NCBI GenBank assembly: GCA_951813545.1
Contig: OX638352.1
Coordinates: 1,736,001-1,800,000 of the forward strand
Direction: 5' to 3'
Source: an uncultured Poribacteria bacterium
GTDB lineage: Bacteria; Poribacteria; WGA-4E; WGA-3G
DNA: 64,000 nucleotides
The notes beneath the pieces are model-generated. The model searched no databases. It was given only the letters and a program-made list of their open reading frames with translations, and had not been told where the DNA came from. The translations under genes were made by a program, and so were the position numbers. How positions within the stretch are numbered: position 1 is the first letter of the stretch; each line of letters opens with the position of its first letter. Shown one piece after another: positions 41,667 to 51,400 of this stretch.

Positions 41667-42458
41667 TTAGGAAGTTAATTCCGCGCTGTTGTAACATTCG
41701 TGAAGTCGTTCGTTGCCCATTTCCACGAAACCCGGTTCAATCTCAAACCCTATGAAATTCCGCAGGTGTCGTTTACACACCACAGGACAGGTGCCTACTC
41801 CGGCGAAGGGATCCAAAACAAGATCCCCCGGTAATGAACTCGCTAACACGATTCTTTCAATTAACCTCTCCGGTTTCTGGATTGTATTGAGCGTTTTCCT
41901 GCTTACTAACTCCTTAGATTTGTAAGTCAGTTGTTTTATGTCCCCCCAAACATCGCCAGGATTCTTTCCTTTCGGGTTATACTTTGTTTTACCAAACTTA
42001 CCGCTCGTTACGGATGGCACGTTTTCACACCGATTCCGATGCTCTAATTCAACGAGTTGATTGACTCTGATAGCATCCAGGTTATAGCACTGTGGCTTCT
42101 TACCCTTGATGAAATAACAGATGATGTCGTAATTATTGGTGTAATTGATTCGTCCTTGTGCCAATCGACTCGGTTGATACCATACAATCTTTGAACGGAG
42201 GTTCAGAAACCGCCGATAGTCTATAAAGTCGATGCAGTTGGGTTTCCCAAACAGATAGAGTGCGCCCCCGTCCTTCAATTTGGGGGCGAAATTTTTGATA
42301 AGCGCAAGGTTAAATTCCTGAATTGAGGAAATCTCGTCCCACGGTTCCTCCGTTACGCCATAAGGTCCATCACACACAATCAGATCCACTGAGGTGTCTT
42401 CTACCTCTTTGATTAGCGTAAACGTGTCGCCACAATGGATAGTGTTGTGCGCAAGCAT
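41667..42458 (-). CDS. DNA methyltransferase (N6-adenine or N4-cytosine), orphan
   Basis: 263 residues. Beta-class order: the catalytic motif IV is CDGPYG (29-34; the usual form is DPPY or SPPY) near the N-terminus, then GALYLFGKPN, and the SAM-binding motif I LVLDPFAGVGTCPVVCKR near residue 220, with FIGFEIEPGFVE after it. The central target-recognition region differs from common families. No restriction endonuclease gene is adjacent, so it is an orphan or a domesticated methyltransferase. The Asp-Gly-Pro-Tyr form of motif IV also occurs in phage-type adenine methyltransferases. Confidence 0.88.
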   Translation of the reverse strand: MLAHNTIHCGDTFTLIKEVEDTSVDLIVCDGPYGVTEEPWDEISSIQEFNLALIKNFAPKLKDGGALYLFGKPNCIDFIDYRRFLNLRSKIVWYQPSRLAQGRINYTNNYDIICYFIKGKKPQCYNLDAIRVNQLVELEHRNRCENVPSVTSGKFGKTKYNPKGKNPGDVWGDIKQLTYKSKELVSRKTLNTIQKPERLIERIVLASSLPGDLVLDPFAGVGTCPVVCKRHLRNFIGFEIEPGFVEMGNERLHECYNSAELTS

Positions 42459-42590
42459 AATTTCGTTATCTCAACTCCATCAGCAGATTTAACTTTTGTT
42501 GGCGTGGTGTATCGCTTTTCCAGCGACTATGCCAAGCCTCGCAAGAAACACTACAAGCGTCAAAATTGCAACCGATTCCATCACAATTCC

Positions 42591-44039
42591 TCACATCGGC
42601 CCCACTCGCCGCGGTCCTGTGTCCATGGCGAACATAGATGCATCAAAACTCTGTTTTAGCAACTCCAACTTGATGTCCTGTTTCGCAGGAACATGCCAGA
42701 GATTGTCAAACTCGTCGGGGTCCTCGATTAAGTCGTAGAGTTCTCCCTCCTCATGTCCGTGATAGACTACTAACTTATAACGCTTATCTCGGTACATCGT
42801 TGCGAAAGAATGGTCAGGTAGATCAACAGCGTCGTAGTATTCACACCGGACGAAATCACGATGATGGTTTGCATCCGCTTCACCTCGGAGGATAGGCATG
42901 AGTGATTTGCCGTGCATCTCTTCGGGCACCGTCAAGCCTGCTAATTCCAAGAGCGTCGGTGCTTTGTCAACGAGTTCAACGAGCGCGTCGCTCTTGAGAC
43001 CGCTCGCAAACTGTCCTCGCCATGAGAAGATCAGTGGCACTCTAACCAAGCCTTCGTAAAATCTGCAACCCTTCTGGATTAGCCCGTGGTCGCCAAGTGT
43101 TTCGCCATGGTCGCTGGTGAAAATAATAACGGTGTTTTCGCGTTGTCCTGTTTCATCAAGCGTTTCAAGAATCCTACCAAACTGCTCGTCAATCAGTTGA
43201 ATCATCGCGTAATAGGCGGCTTTGAGCGTCTTGGCATCCCTTAACCCAGCTGCGTCCGCTTCTTGGTGAGGCGTTTGTGGTAAGATCGGGCTCCGAATAT
43301 CCAGTTCATCTGGTACCCGCACTTTGGATTGAAAATCAACCGCTTGTAACCGAGTTTGCTGCTCTATATCACTGTCTCGGAAGAGTGGTGCTGGCATTTC
43401 CGCCGGGTCAAATCGTTCTCGGTGTGTCTGTGGTGGGTTGAATGGCGGATGTGGATCGTAGATATTGACACTTGCGAGCCACGGACAATCTCGCTCCTCA
43501 CGGATGAACTCAATCGTTTTTTCTGCACACCACGTCGTCTGATGCAGTTCTGCTGGCACGCCTTCTGGATTCTGATTCAACTCGCCTAAAATATAGCCTT
43601 TCGTGCGAACCCAATCAGCATAGTCGTGTCCGTGTTCCCAATCATCGCGTGGGGCATGGCTGTATTGCCAATAGCGGTAGCCGTCGTTTGTGCGCGGCTC
43701 CACTCGGCGATAGGCACTCGCCAGATGGAGCTTGCCAATCAGTCCACAGTCATAGCCGCTGTCTGCGAGGGTGCGCGTTACAAGCGGATACGCCTCTGGA
43801 AAGAAATCGTTTCCGTTGCGAATCGCGTGTGTCGCGCTCGAATACATACCTGTAAGAAAACTCGCTCGACTCGGTGTACAGATAGGACTTTGACAGTAGG
43901 CATGCGTGAACGCTACCCCTTCCGAGACTAAGCCATCAACGTGAGGTGTGGACACATAGGGATTGCCCAATGCACCGATTGTGTCATAACGCTGCTGATC
44001 TGTGCAAACCCAGAGGATATTCGGAGTGTTAGCAGCCAT
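42591..44039 (-). CDS. Sulfatase (type I, formylglycine-dependent)
   Basis: 482 residues. NILWVCTDQQRYD has the metal-binding residues; SPICTPSRASFLTG contains Cys54 in C-x-P-x-R for formylglycine formation; GLIGKLHLAS and VIIFTSDHGETLGDHG are later motifs. No signal peptide. The stop codon is TGA, but nothing coding continues beyond it, so this one is a normal stop. Third sulfatase in the window; substrate unknown but probably a sulfated sugar. It lies 25 bp upstream of the small coiled-coil gene's 3' end. Confidence 0.93.
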   Translation of the reverse strand: MAANTPNILWVCTDQQRYDTIGALGNPYVSTPHVDGLVSEGVAFTHAYCQSPICTPSRASFLTGMYSSATHAIRNGNDFFPEAYPLVTRTLADSGYDCGLIGKLHLASAYRRVEPRTNDGYRYWQYSHAPRDDWEHGHDYADWVRTKGYILGELNQNPEGVPAELHQTTWCAEKTIEFIREERDCPWLASVNIYDPHPPFNPPQTHRERFDPAEMPAPLFRDSDIEQQTRLQAVDFQSKVRVPDELDIRSPILPQTPHQEADAAGLRDAKTLKAAYYAMIQLIDEQFGRILETLDETGQRENTVIIFTSDHGETLGDHGLIQKGCRFYEGLVRVPLIFSWRGQFASGLKSDALVELVDKAPTLLELAGLTVPEEMHGKSLMPILRGEADANHHRDFVRCEYYDAVDLPDHSFATMYRDKRYKLVVYHGHEEGELYDLIEDPDEFDNLWHVPAKQDIKLELLKQSFDASMFAMDTGPRRVGPM

Positions 44040-44064
44040 ATATCAGCCCTTATGTGTCTGCTGA

Positions 44065-44355
44065 TTAGAGCAAAAAACTCTTGATGAGGGCAGCAAGGGC
44101 GATAACCGTTGGGGCGATCCACGCCGCATGCTTCCAAAAGCGTACTGCAAATGCACGCTCGCCGTGTTGAATCGCGACAAATTCTAACACTTTATCAAGT
44201 TTAGCTTCCATGCGATCCATGCGCGTTTCAAGGCGGTCTTGGCGTTTCTCTAGCCCCTCAAACCGTTGATCTATTGCCTCAAACCGCTGAGAGATCATTT
44301 TATCTTGTGTCTCAAATCGCTGAAACATAATCTCTTGAAGTCCTTGGACTGTCAT
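44065..44355 (-). CDS. Small coiled-coil protein with C-terminal membrane anchor
   Basis: 96 residues. Residues about 8-60 form heptads rich in Arg, Glu and Gln (FQRFETQD, QRFEAIDQRFEGLEKR, RLETRMDRMEAKLDKVLEF), a coiled coil. Residues about 76-95 (APTVIALAALIKSFLL) form one TM helix at the C-terminus. Short proteins of this design are frequent in cyanobacteria and PVC bacteria, often annotated as hypothetical. The gene starts 26 bp downstream of the selenoprotein stop on the same strand. Confidence 0.7.
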   Translation of the reverse strand: MTVQGLQEIMFQRFETQDKMISQRFEAIDQRFEGLEKRQDRLETRMDRMEAKLDKVLEFVAIQHGERAFAVRFWKHAAWIAPTVIALAALIKSFLL

Positions 44356-44381
44356 GAGAAACTCCAGATATTGTGTGTATG

Positions 44382-45980
44382 CTATTTCGCCTTCGCGTTG
44401 AATCCGGTCTCTTTCACGACATTGGCGAGATCATCTGCGGTGACGGTGTTCTTTCTGACTTTAATGACGGCTTGATCAGGTAAAGAAACCTCGACACTGA
44501 TGACGTTTTGGTGTTGTGTAAGTGCACCCTGCACTCTCGCGACACACGCACCTCACGTCATACCCGTCACTACTAAAGCGACATCCTCACTTCCGGCTGG
44601 CTCAATCGGGACGGACATAAAGGCGTTCAATAACTTACCAGAGGAAGCGTCAAATATACGAATTTTCCCATCAAAGCCGCCTGTAGCAAGTTGTGTGCCG
44701 TTAGGATGGAACGAGACTGCGAAAACACCAACTGCATCGCCTTGCATGCTTGCTAAACGCTTTCCATCTTCCACGTTATAGATACGTGCTTCACCGCCTG
44801 CGCTGCCAGTAGCAAACCGACTGCCGTCCGCTGAAAACGCGACACCTTCAATCGTACCCGACTGTGCTTCGTAAGCTTGAATGAGGTTAAAGTCCGTGTT
44901 ACCAACGTCTCTTCGTATTTCACGGAAGATTTTGTAAAGTCTTGGAATTCGGTCTTCGCCAGCACTCAAAACTTGGTCTTTAGTCGGATGCCGTGCGATT
45001 GTGTTGATTTCGCCGTAGCCTTTGTTGCTGGAATTGATGTCGTCAACAAAAGAACCTGTATCTACCTCAACCAATTTGAGCGCAGTATCACGTCCACAAC
45101 TCACGAAATGTGTCCCCTCGGTAGAAAATACCGTGCCGAAGACCCAATCGCTGTGGTTGTCGAATTTAATCAGTTCTTTTTCATCTTCAATGGACAATAC
45201 ACGTACCGTCTGATCTGAGCATCCGAAAGCGACGCGACTTGCGTCTGGTGAGAAAGAGAGTCCGTACACGGTATCATAACTGGAACGCATCGCCTTGATG
45301 AGTGTATTCGTTTTAGTGTCCCAGAGTTGCACTTCGCCGAATTGGGCGGGAGATCCGCCTGCGACACCTAATATCTTTCCATCTGCCGTATACGTCAATG
45401 ATTCTATCCGATGCGCTTTACCTACCAATCGCGCTTTAAGTTCAAAATTCACTGTGTCATACAATAGAACTTCGCGGAAACCAGAGACTGCGAGGGTGCT
45501 ACCGTCGGGCGAGTAAGCTACAGCGGTAACCACGGGAGGCACTGTGTAAGTCGGATAGTCTCCCTCACCCATATCGTCGACTTCAGTGGGTGTGTCGTCG
45601 TGTCCGCCTTCGAGAATCCAACTTCGAAACATTTCGACCTCTTCAGCAGAGAGCGGTTCTTGGTTCTGCGGCATCGCCGGTTCATCACCAGAGATGAGTT
45701 CAATGAGGAGACTGTCATCCGGTTTCCCAGGAATGATTGCCTCGCCCGCCATTCCACCCCGCTTGAGATCAGCGTAGGTTGTTACAATCAGGTCGCCGTT
45801 CGGATCGCCGGGGTGATGGCATCCTTGGCAACTTCGCTTGAGAATCGGGACAATCTGTGAGTGGTAACTGACGGGTGCCTCTGCGCCATGATTATCCGCT
45901 GTTACAAACGGAACCCACGCTACAAGGCAGAGTAAATACACTGTTAAATGGATCGTAAACCTTGATCGCGATATTTTCAT
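44382..45980 (-). CDS. Probable selenoprotein: cytochrome c-WD40 protein with Sec-containing HMA domain (UGA at 44553-44555)
   Basis: 532 residues if TGA 44553-44555 is read as Sec476. A signal peptide is followed by a PSCyt cytochrome motif CQGCHH (Cys51, Cys54, His55), then WD40 repeats from about 150 to 450, then VALVVTGMT-U-GACVARVQGAL. The last part is a heavy-metal-associated (HMA/MerP-like) domain whose GMTCxxC metal site has Sec for the first Cys; the frame continues 56 codons past the TGA with VSLPDQAVIKV and VKETGFNAKAK, a normal HMA ending. Stopping at the TGA would cut the domain just before its metal loop. The UGA is followed by a SECIS-like hairpin. Probably a periplasmic redox- or metal-sensing protein. 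Confidence 0.82.
44521..44552 (-). promoter_or_regulatory. SECIS-like hairpin after the UGA of the HMA selenoprotein
   Basis: On the mRNA, AGUGC (44535-44531) pairs with GCACU (44525-44521), closing the loop AGGGU, which begins 23 nt after the UGA. It matches the bacterial SECIS consensus and its position agrees within one base with the first selenoprotein's hairpin. Confidence 0.7.
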
Positions 45981-46000
45981 GTTAAACCCTCTATATTAAA

Positions 46001-46027
46001 AGGTTATCGGGCTTACAAAGCCCACCT
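46001..46027. repeat. Intergenic palindrome (CTACA family)
   Basis: AGGT-TATC-GGGCTT (46001-46014), loop ACA, AAGCCC-ACCT (46018-46027), followed by ACAAT. Same plan as 21200-21224. Confidence 0.8.
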
Positions 46028-46137
46028 ACAATAGCAAGCTGCGCCAAAAGTGTTGCCGTTAACATACGGTTTTAATAATTATATCACAATTTCATAACGA
46101 AATTCAATTAAAAGTTAGATTGAAGCCAGAGGAATGG

Positions 46138-46158
46138 TTGTCAGTCGTCAGTTATCAG
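46138..46158. repeat. Tandem heptads TTGTCAG, TCGTCAG, TTATCAG
   Basis: Three consecutive 7-bp units of the TTNTCAG family also seen at 17407-17434 and 36801-36919. Confidence 0.7.
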
Positions 46159-46481
46159 GATACAGCGCGTACAAAGTTTTATCTCGTAGAAGGACACGAA
46201 CGTTCTTGAACCGGTACAGCGCGATCGCGGTTGAAAACCCGACTCACAAGGCGTTAGGGTAACTTGGAACATTCCACGCTAAAAACTTTACACACCCCAG
46301 GGCCATTCAATTTTAAGAAATTATTGGATTTTAGGTCTTTTTTCCAGGATTCGGTGCGAAATGCTGCGAAAATTTCAGCGGTTTGTTTTAAAGCATAACA
46401 TATATTAAGTGTTAACACCTGCGAAAAGGACAACACTAAAAACCTACAATTGAATGACCGTGTTACACACCCTGTTTTTCG

Positions 46482-46510
46482 TTGACGTGTTTTGAAAAAT
46501 AGGGTATACT
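46482..46510 (+). promoter_or_regulatory. Sigma-70 promoter of yceI
   Basis: TTGACG (46482-46487), a 17-bp spacer, then TATACT (46505-46510). Transcription should start near 46517, about 55 nt before the ATG at 46572. Confidence 0.75.
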
Positions 46511-46571
46511 TCTTTATGTCTTATAGACGTATATTTTTAATGAAACTACGAATAAATAAGGAGATATTTCA

Positions 46572-47183
46572 ATGAAAATGGATTTAGGACGGAACTTGCA
46601 GGTTTTCTATATTGGAGGTCTTGTGCTCTTATTACTCATCGGTTCTGCTGGAATCACGGAACCTATGGGTATAGCAACGTATGAAATTGACACCGCACAC
46701 TCAATGATACTTTTTCGCGCAAAACATAATAACGTTAGCTACAATTACGGCAGATTCAACGAATTCACCGGCGAGATCATGATAAGCGCAGACGCTGTGA
46801 CTGAGAGGACGGTGGAATTTGAAGTCAAGGCAGCAAGCGTTGATACTGGCAACGAAAAACGCGACCAACATCTCAGAAGTTCCGACTTTTTCAGTGCCAA
46901 GCAGTTTCCCTTGATTACCTTCAAAAGCACAAAAGTCATCGAGAAGGAAGGTAAGAAAGATGTGTTGGAAGTCACAGGCGATCTTGAGTTACACGGTGTT
47001 AAGAAATCGATCACGGTGGATGCCGAAATTACCGGGCGCGCTAAAGGAAAAGACGGCGAATCTCTCATTGGGTTTGAGAGTATTTTCACGATTAAGCGGA
47101 GCGAATTCGGTATGACTTACGGGATGGGCGGAATCAGTGACGACATCCGAATCACCGTTAGTATCGAAGCAGTGCACAAATAA
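46572..47183 (+). CDS. YceI family protein
   Basis: 203 residues. A signal peptide or anchor (VFYIGGLVLLLLIGSAGI) precedes the YceI lipocalin-like barrel: YEIDTAHSMILFRAKH at the start, then VEFEVKAASVDTGNEKRDQHLRS and FEIT-type strands, ending GGISDDIRITVSIEAVHK. YceI proteins bind isoprenoids or are periplasmic stress proteins; binding has been shown only for some. The Shine-Dalgarno (AAGGAG) precedes the ATG at 46572. It is followed closely by a membrane-protein gene. Confidence 0.9.
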   Translation: MKMDLGRNLQVFYIGGLVLLLLIGSAGITEPMGIATYEIDTAHSMILFRAKHNNVSYNYGRFNEFTGEIMISADAVTERTVEFEVKAASVDTGNEKRDQHLRSSDFFSAKQFPLITFKSTKVIEKEGKKDVLEVTGDLELHGVKKSITVDAEITGRAKGKDGESLIGFESIFTIKRSEFGMTYGMGGISDDIRITVSIEAVHK

Positions 47184-47246
47184 GGCAGCCTATTGCTGGC
47201 GAGGTTCGGAAACCTTGCCAGCGAAGAAGCGTCTATTGTTCCTCAG

Positions 47247-48146
47247 ATGTCAATATTCAAACAACTTATTCTTGGCTTACTCTTACCGGCTATTGCCGGT
47301 GGTGGGATTCTTATACTCGCAAAATCCATCGCTTTGAAAAAAGAGAGTGAGTATAAGAACGGCTTGGCTTCGAGGTGGCTGATTGCTGTTGCCTTGAGTG
47401 CCGGTTATATCGTCGGATATATCGGTTTAGAAGGTTTGCCTCCATTCCCGCCACGGGAAGGCGTACATTGGCTCTGCTATCTCGCTATCATTGGACTGAT
47501 CTCAGGTGCTTTTTGGCATTCTTCGCGCTCGGGACGTTTGATTGTACAGGTCGGGTTGTCAATTGTTATACCGCGACTCCTTCTGAATTCAGCGTTTAAG
47601 TATACGTGGGGACAGTTTGAAGGGGTCATCTGGTGGATGGGCATCGCCGTTGCGATTTTTATTTTTTGGCATATCGTCCAGCAGAGTTTTACGCTTTTGC
47701 CATCTGGCGGTTCGAGTCCGTTTGTCTATTTTGGGATCTCTGGTGGCACTGCGTTGATTCTCTCGGTTTCGGGGAGTTTGCGGTTAGCACAGCACGCTGG
47801 CATCTTGGTCGCAGTTTTTGCTGCGAGTTGGATTCTTACGCTTGTTGGACAGCGTTCTGAGAACAAATGGCAGGTTTTTCCGATCAGTGCGTCACCGGTT
47901 GTGGCACTTTTACTTTCGGGCATCTGGATGAACGGTTACTTTTATGAAGAGGTCCCTGCGATGAGTGCAATTCTGTTAGCTATCGCGTTGTTCTTAGCAC
48001 CCGTTGGACGGATAGAAAAGGTTCAGCAACTCGGTGCGCGGCGTTCTACTTTTATTCAAATAGCGATCATCGCGTTGCCTGTTGTTATCGCGATCGGTAT
48101 CGCCGTTGCGCGTTCTGGTCTTTTTGGTGAAAGCAGCGACTATTAA
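47247..48146 (+). CDS. Polytopic membrane protein, function unknown
   Basis: 299 residues from the ATG at 47247 (an in-frame ATG at 47193 overlaps no feature but lacks a good ribosome-binding site). About nine TM helices are visible from residue 8 to 290, for example ILGLLLPAIAGGGILIL, WLIAVALSAGYIVGYIGL, and near the end IQIAIIALPVVIAIGIAV. No transporter motif or catalytic residue pattern is recognised. It is separated from yceI by 63 bp and probably shares its message. Confidence 0.6.
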   Translation: MSIFKQLILGLLLPAIAGGGILILAKSIALKKESEYKNGLASRWLIAVALSAGYIVGYIGLEGLPPFPPREGVHWLCYLAIIGLISGAFWHSSRSGRLIVQVGLSIVIPRLLLNSAFKYTWGQFEGVIWWMGIAVAIFIFWHIVQQSFTLLPSGGSSPFVYFGISGGTALILSVSGSLRLAQHAGILVAVFAASWILTLVGQRSENKWQVFPISASPVVALLLSGIWMNGYFYEEVPAMSAILLAIALFLAPVGRIEKVQQLGARRSTFIQIAIIALPVVIAIGIAVARSGLFGESSDY

Positions 48147-48220
48147 AACACGAACATAATGACTCGGAACGTTGTCTAAATATCTAAGGTTATTTTTGCG
48201 CTAACAAATTTATCAAAATT

Positions 48221-48335
48221 TGCCCCATTTTGTGCAGTTGTGCATAGTGTATGCCCAATTTTGTGCGATTTTTTATCAGGTATTTCGCAATGACCCGTAT
48301 TGTGCAGGACTCCTCAGAATGGCACAGAATTTGCT
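48221..48335 (+). promoter_or_regulatory. Sigma-54 promoter with twin upstream activator sites (copy A)
   Basis: Upstream sites TGCCCCATTTTGTGCA (48221-48236) and TGCCCAATTTTGTGCG (48252-48267) lie 31 bp apart, start to start. The region ends with TGGCACAGAATTTGCTG, whose GG (48321-48322) and GC (48333-48334) have the invariant 10-bp spacing of -24/-12 promoters. The transcript would start near 48345, 100 nt before the chosen ATG at 48448. Confidence 0.65.
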
Positions 48336-48447
48336 GAACAGTTTATGTATGGAAGCATCTCTCGGAGAAGAGACTCGTTCTGTAGGCGATAAAAGATCCA
48401 AACCACCTTCTCAGCTTTTGAAAGAGAACAAACAATCGGAGGAAAAA

Positions 48448-51400
48448 ATGAGTTTGCTACGTAATCTGGATTTTGGCTTATCTCGCAAGTCAAAAAATGT
48501 TGTTGAAAGTCTTGTCATAGTGCTCCTGCTTGGCATTCTGTTTCTTTTTAACGGCTGTGTCAAGATGGAAGCGACCCGGAAAGCGGATTGGGAAACACAT
48601 TTCACGGATCTCCACTTTGTCAACCACAAACAAGGGTGGATTGTCGGGGAGGGAGCTCTGATAATTCATACGGCAGATGGCGGAAAGACGTGGAAGCAAC
48701 AGGAAGTCGATACAACAAGCCCAGGATTTCGTATGCCTGATGCCTCGTTAGATTTCAAAGCCGTTTACTTTACAAACACGAACTACGGCTGGGCAGTCGG
48801 CGATGAAGGGTTAGTTGCCGCAACTGACGATGGCGGTAGACACTGGACACTGCAAAAGAGTGGTACCTCCGCAATGCTCCTTGATGTCTTTTTTGCGAAC
48901 TCAAAAGAAGGTTGGATTGTTGGCGAAGATTCGGATGTCCTCTATACCAAAAACGGTGGAAAAGAGTGGAAACGCTACGAATACGTTAGCGAATTTATGC
49001 TTAACGGGGTCTGGTTCGTTAATAATTCAATGGGATGGGTTGTCGGCACACATGATAAAATCTTTCATACCAAGAGCGGTGGTGAATCGTGGCGAGAGCA
49101 GAGCAATCGCTTTGCAGGTGAACGTGATCGGATGATTAACGACAATAAAAAGATCTTCTTCATCAGCGAGAATGAAGGTTGGATTGTCGGAAGTGACGGT
49201 TCCATTTTTCATACGGCAACCGGTGGTGTAAACTGGGAACGTCAAGACAGTCGTATTCCGCTGATTAACGGACACGTGCGAGATACCATCAACAGCATCC
49301 ATTTCACAGATGAAAACTATGGGGTCGCCGTGGCGGATGTCGGCTTTATAACGCGAACCGAAGATGGTGGCGACAATTGGCAATTGATGGACAGCGGGAC
49401 CGAAAACAATTTGACGGGCATCCAATTCACCACGCCCCAGGAGGCATGGGCAGTTGGATGGTACGGCACTATTCTGCACACGGCGGATGCAGGGGCAACG
49501 TGGGAGATGACCAGCGGCGTTACAGCGAACGATCTTCAAAATGTCCAGTTCACCGATGCTAACCGTGCAATCGCTGTCGGCAGGCGAGGCACAATGGCGA
49601 TGAGCAATGACGGTGGACAAACTTGGAACGAAATCGACACAGATATTTGGGACGGCATCTGGAACATCTATTTCGCGACTGACAAGCACGGTTGGGCAGT
49701 CGGCGAGCGCGGACTCATTGTCCATACAAATGATGGTGGCATGAACTGGGAACGTCAGCGGGGTCCTTCCGCCTTCACACTCCGTTCTGTCCACTTTGTT
49801 AGTCGCGAAGTCGGCTGGATTGTTGGCGATCTTGGCAGCATCCTACACACGATTGATGGTGGTAACACCTGGCTTCCACAAACCGCTACAGGCGACTTTC
49901 TCTCTTTGATGCTAAAGGGTGTATTTTTCCTTGATGAAAAGAAAGGTTGGGCTATCGGATGGCCCGGTGTGTGTCTTGCGACTGAGGATGGCGGTTTGAC
50001 GTGGACCCAGCAGACCACCGGCACCTTCAATGAGCTTTATGCTGTCTACTTCACAGATGAAAATACAGGATGGATCGTCGGCCAGTTCGGTGAGATATTA
50101 CACACGAAAAACGGGGGCGAGAAGTGGAATTTCCAGCGCAGTCGCACGCAAGCGAATTTGAACAAACTCTATTTTGCTGATACACAGCACGGATTAATTG
50201 TCGGTGATGACGGCGTGATGCTCACCACCGTCAACGGCGGCGCAAATTGGGAAATGCAAGAGAGCGGTACGGACAACGATCTTTACGGCTTAGCACTTTC
50301 ACCTGATGGGGTCGTCGCTGTCGGTAAGGGTGGAATTGCGATGCGCTACTCTATTGAAGAGGCAGAATTGCCAGCCAAATTACCACCCGTCGCCGAAGAA
50401 CCAGAAATTATTACAGCTGAAGCGGAGACTCCTGTTGAACCTGTCTCCTATCATTGGGATATTATCCGTCAGGCAACATGGCGGACGAACTTTTCGGATA
50501 CACATTTTGTAGATACGCAAAACGGATGGGCAGTCGGTTCAGGAGGTGCAATCGCACACACCACAGATGGTGGCAAAACGTGGCTACCACAACACAGCGG
50601 AGTTGATGAAGACTTGCGCCAAGTAGAATTTTCTGACGAGAAACATGGACGAGTTCTTGGTGCTGGTACCCTATTGCAGACCGAAAACGGCGGTGAAACG
50701 TGGCAGCCGATCCTTCAAGCAACCAAGCAGAACCTGCCACGCGTCAGCACAATGCACTTCCTAAATGCTCAGGAGGGGTGGCTCGGTGCAAGGATCGGGC
50801 AAACTTTACACACAACCGATGGTGGTAAGACGTGGAAAGTTCAGAAAACTGGAACAACAACCGCAAACATCACCGATCTCCACTTTATCAATAGTCAGGA
50901 AGGATGGGCAGTAACTCCCCAACGTCGAGATGGTGGATTCATTCTCCACACCGTTGATGGTGGTGATTACTGGAAGATTCAGTCGAAAACCAATCAACCC
51001 GGCATTGCCGTTCATTTTGCCGACGAAAACCGTGGTTGGGTGGTTCTCGGAAACGGGAACTCCTTGTTGACTGAAGATGGCGGTGAAACATGGAGATTGC
51101 AAACTACGGCCCAAAGCACGCGCGGTTTGCAACGCATCACCTTCCGTTCTCATACCAATGCCTGGGGACTCGGTGGCGGTGGTGCCTATATTACCGAGGA
51201 TCAAGGATTGACTTGGAAGCCAGTTCCCGTTGCTACGGGAGATGATAACGATAACATGTTCAACATGTTCGCCATGCGAGAAACCGATCCGGAGATGCCC
51301 GAAGAAGAATCTGAGTTAGAATCGGAGGAAGTAGAAAAAGAGGAAGATAAGGTCGAGGAAGGACCCGCGTTAACATACGACGAGACACCGGAGGAAATTC

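Larger units (their letters stand above)
45981..46571. other. Intergenic region with repeats and the yceI promoter
   Basis: 591 bp holding a CTACA-family palindrome (46001-46027), TTNTCAG heptads (46138-46158) and a sigma-70 promoter (46482-46510). No gene is recognised in the remaining DNA. Confidence 0.5.

Noticed and set aside
42591..42593. TGA stop of the third sulfatase considered as a possible Sec codon
   Set aside because: The frame beyond it (GIVMESVAILTL) meets a stop after 12 codons, shows no redox motif, and the sulfatase is already of full length.
46186..46260. GC-rich stretch looked at as a tRNA (including tRNA-Sec) gene
   Set aside because: No acceptor stem, T-loop or anticodon arm could be drawn.
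48220..48447. Longer start for the YCF48 lipoprotein at 48220
   Set aside because: It would translate the sigma-54 control region and move the lipobox about 110 residues inward. The ATG at 48448 has a strong GGAGG.
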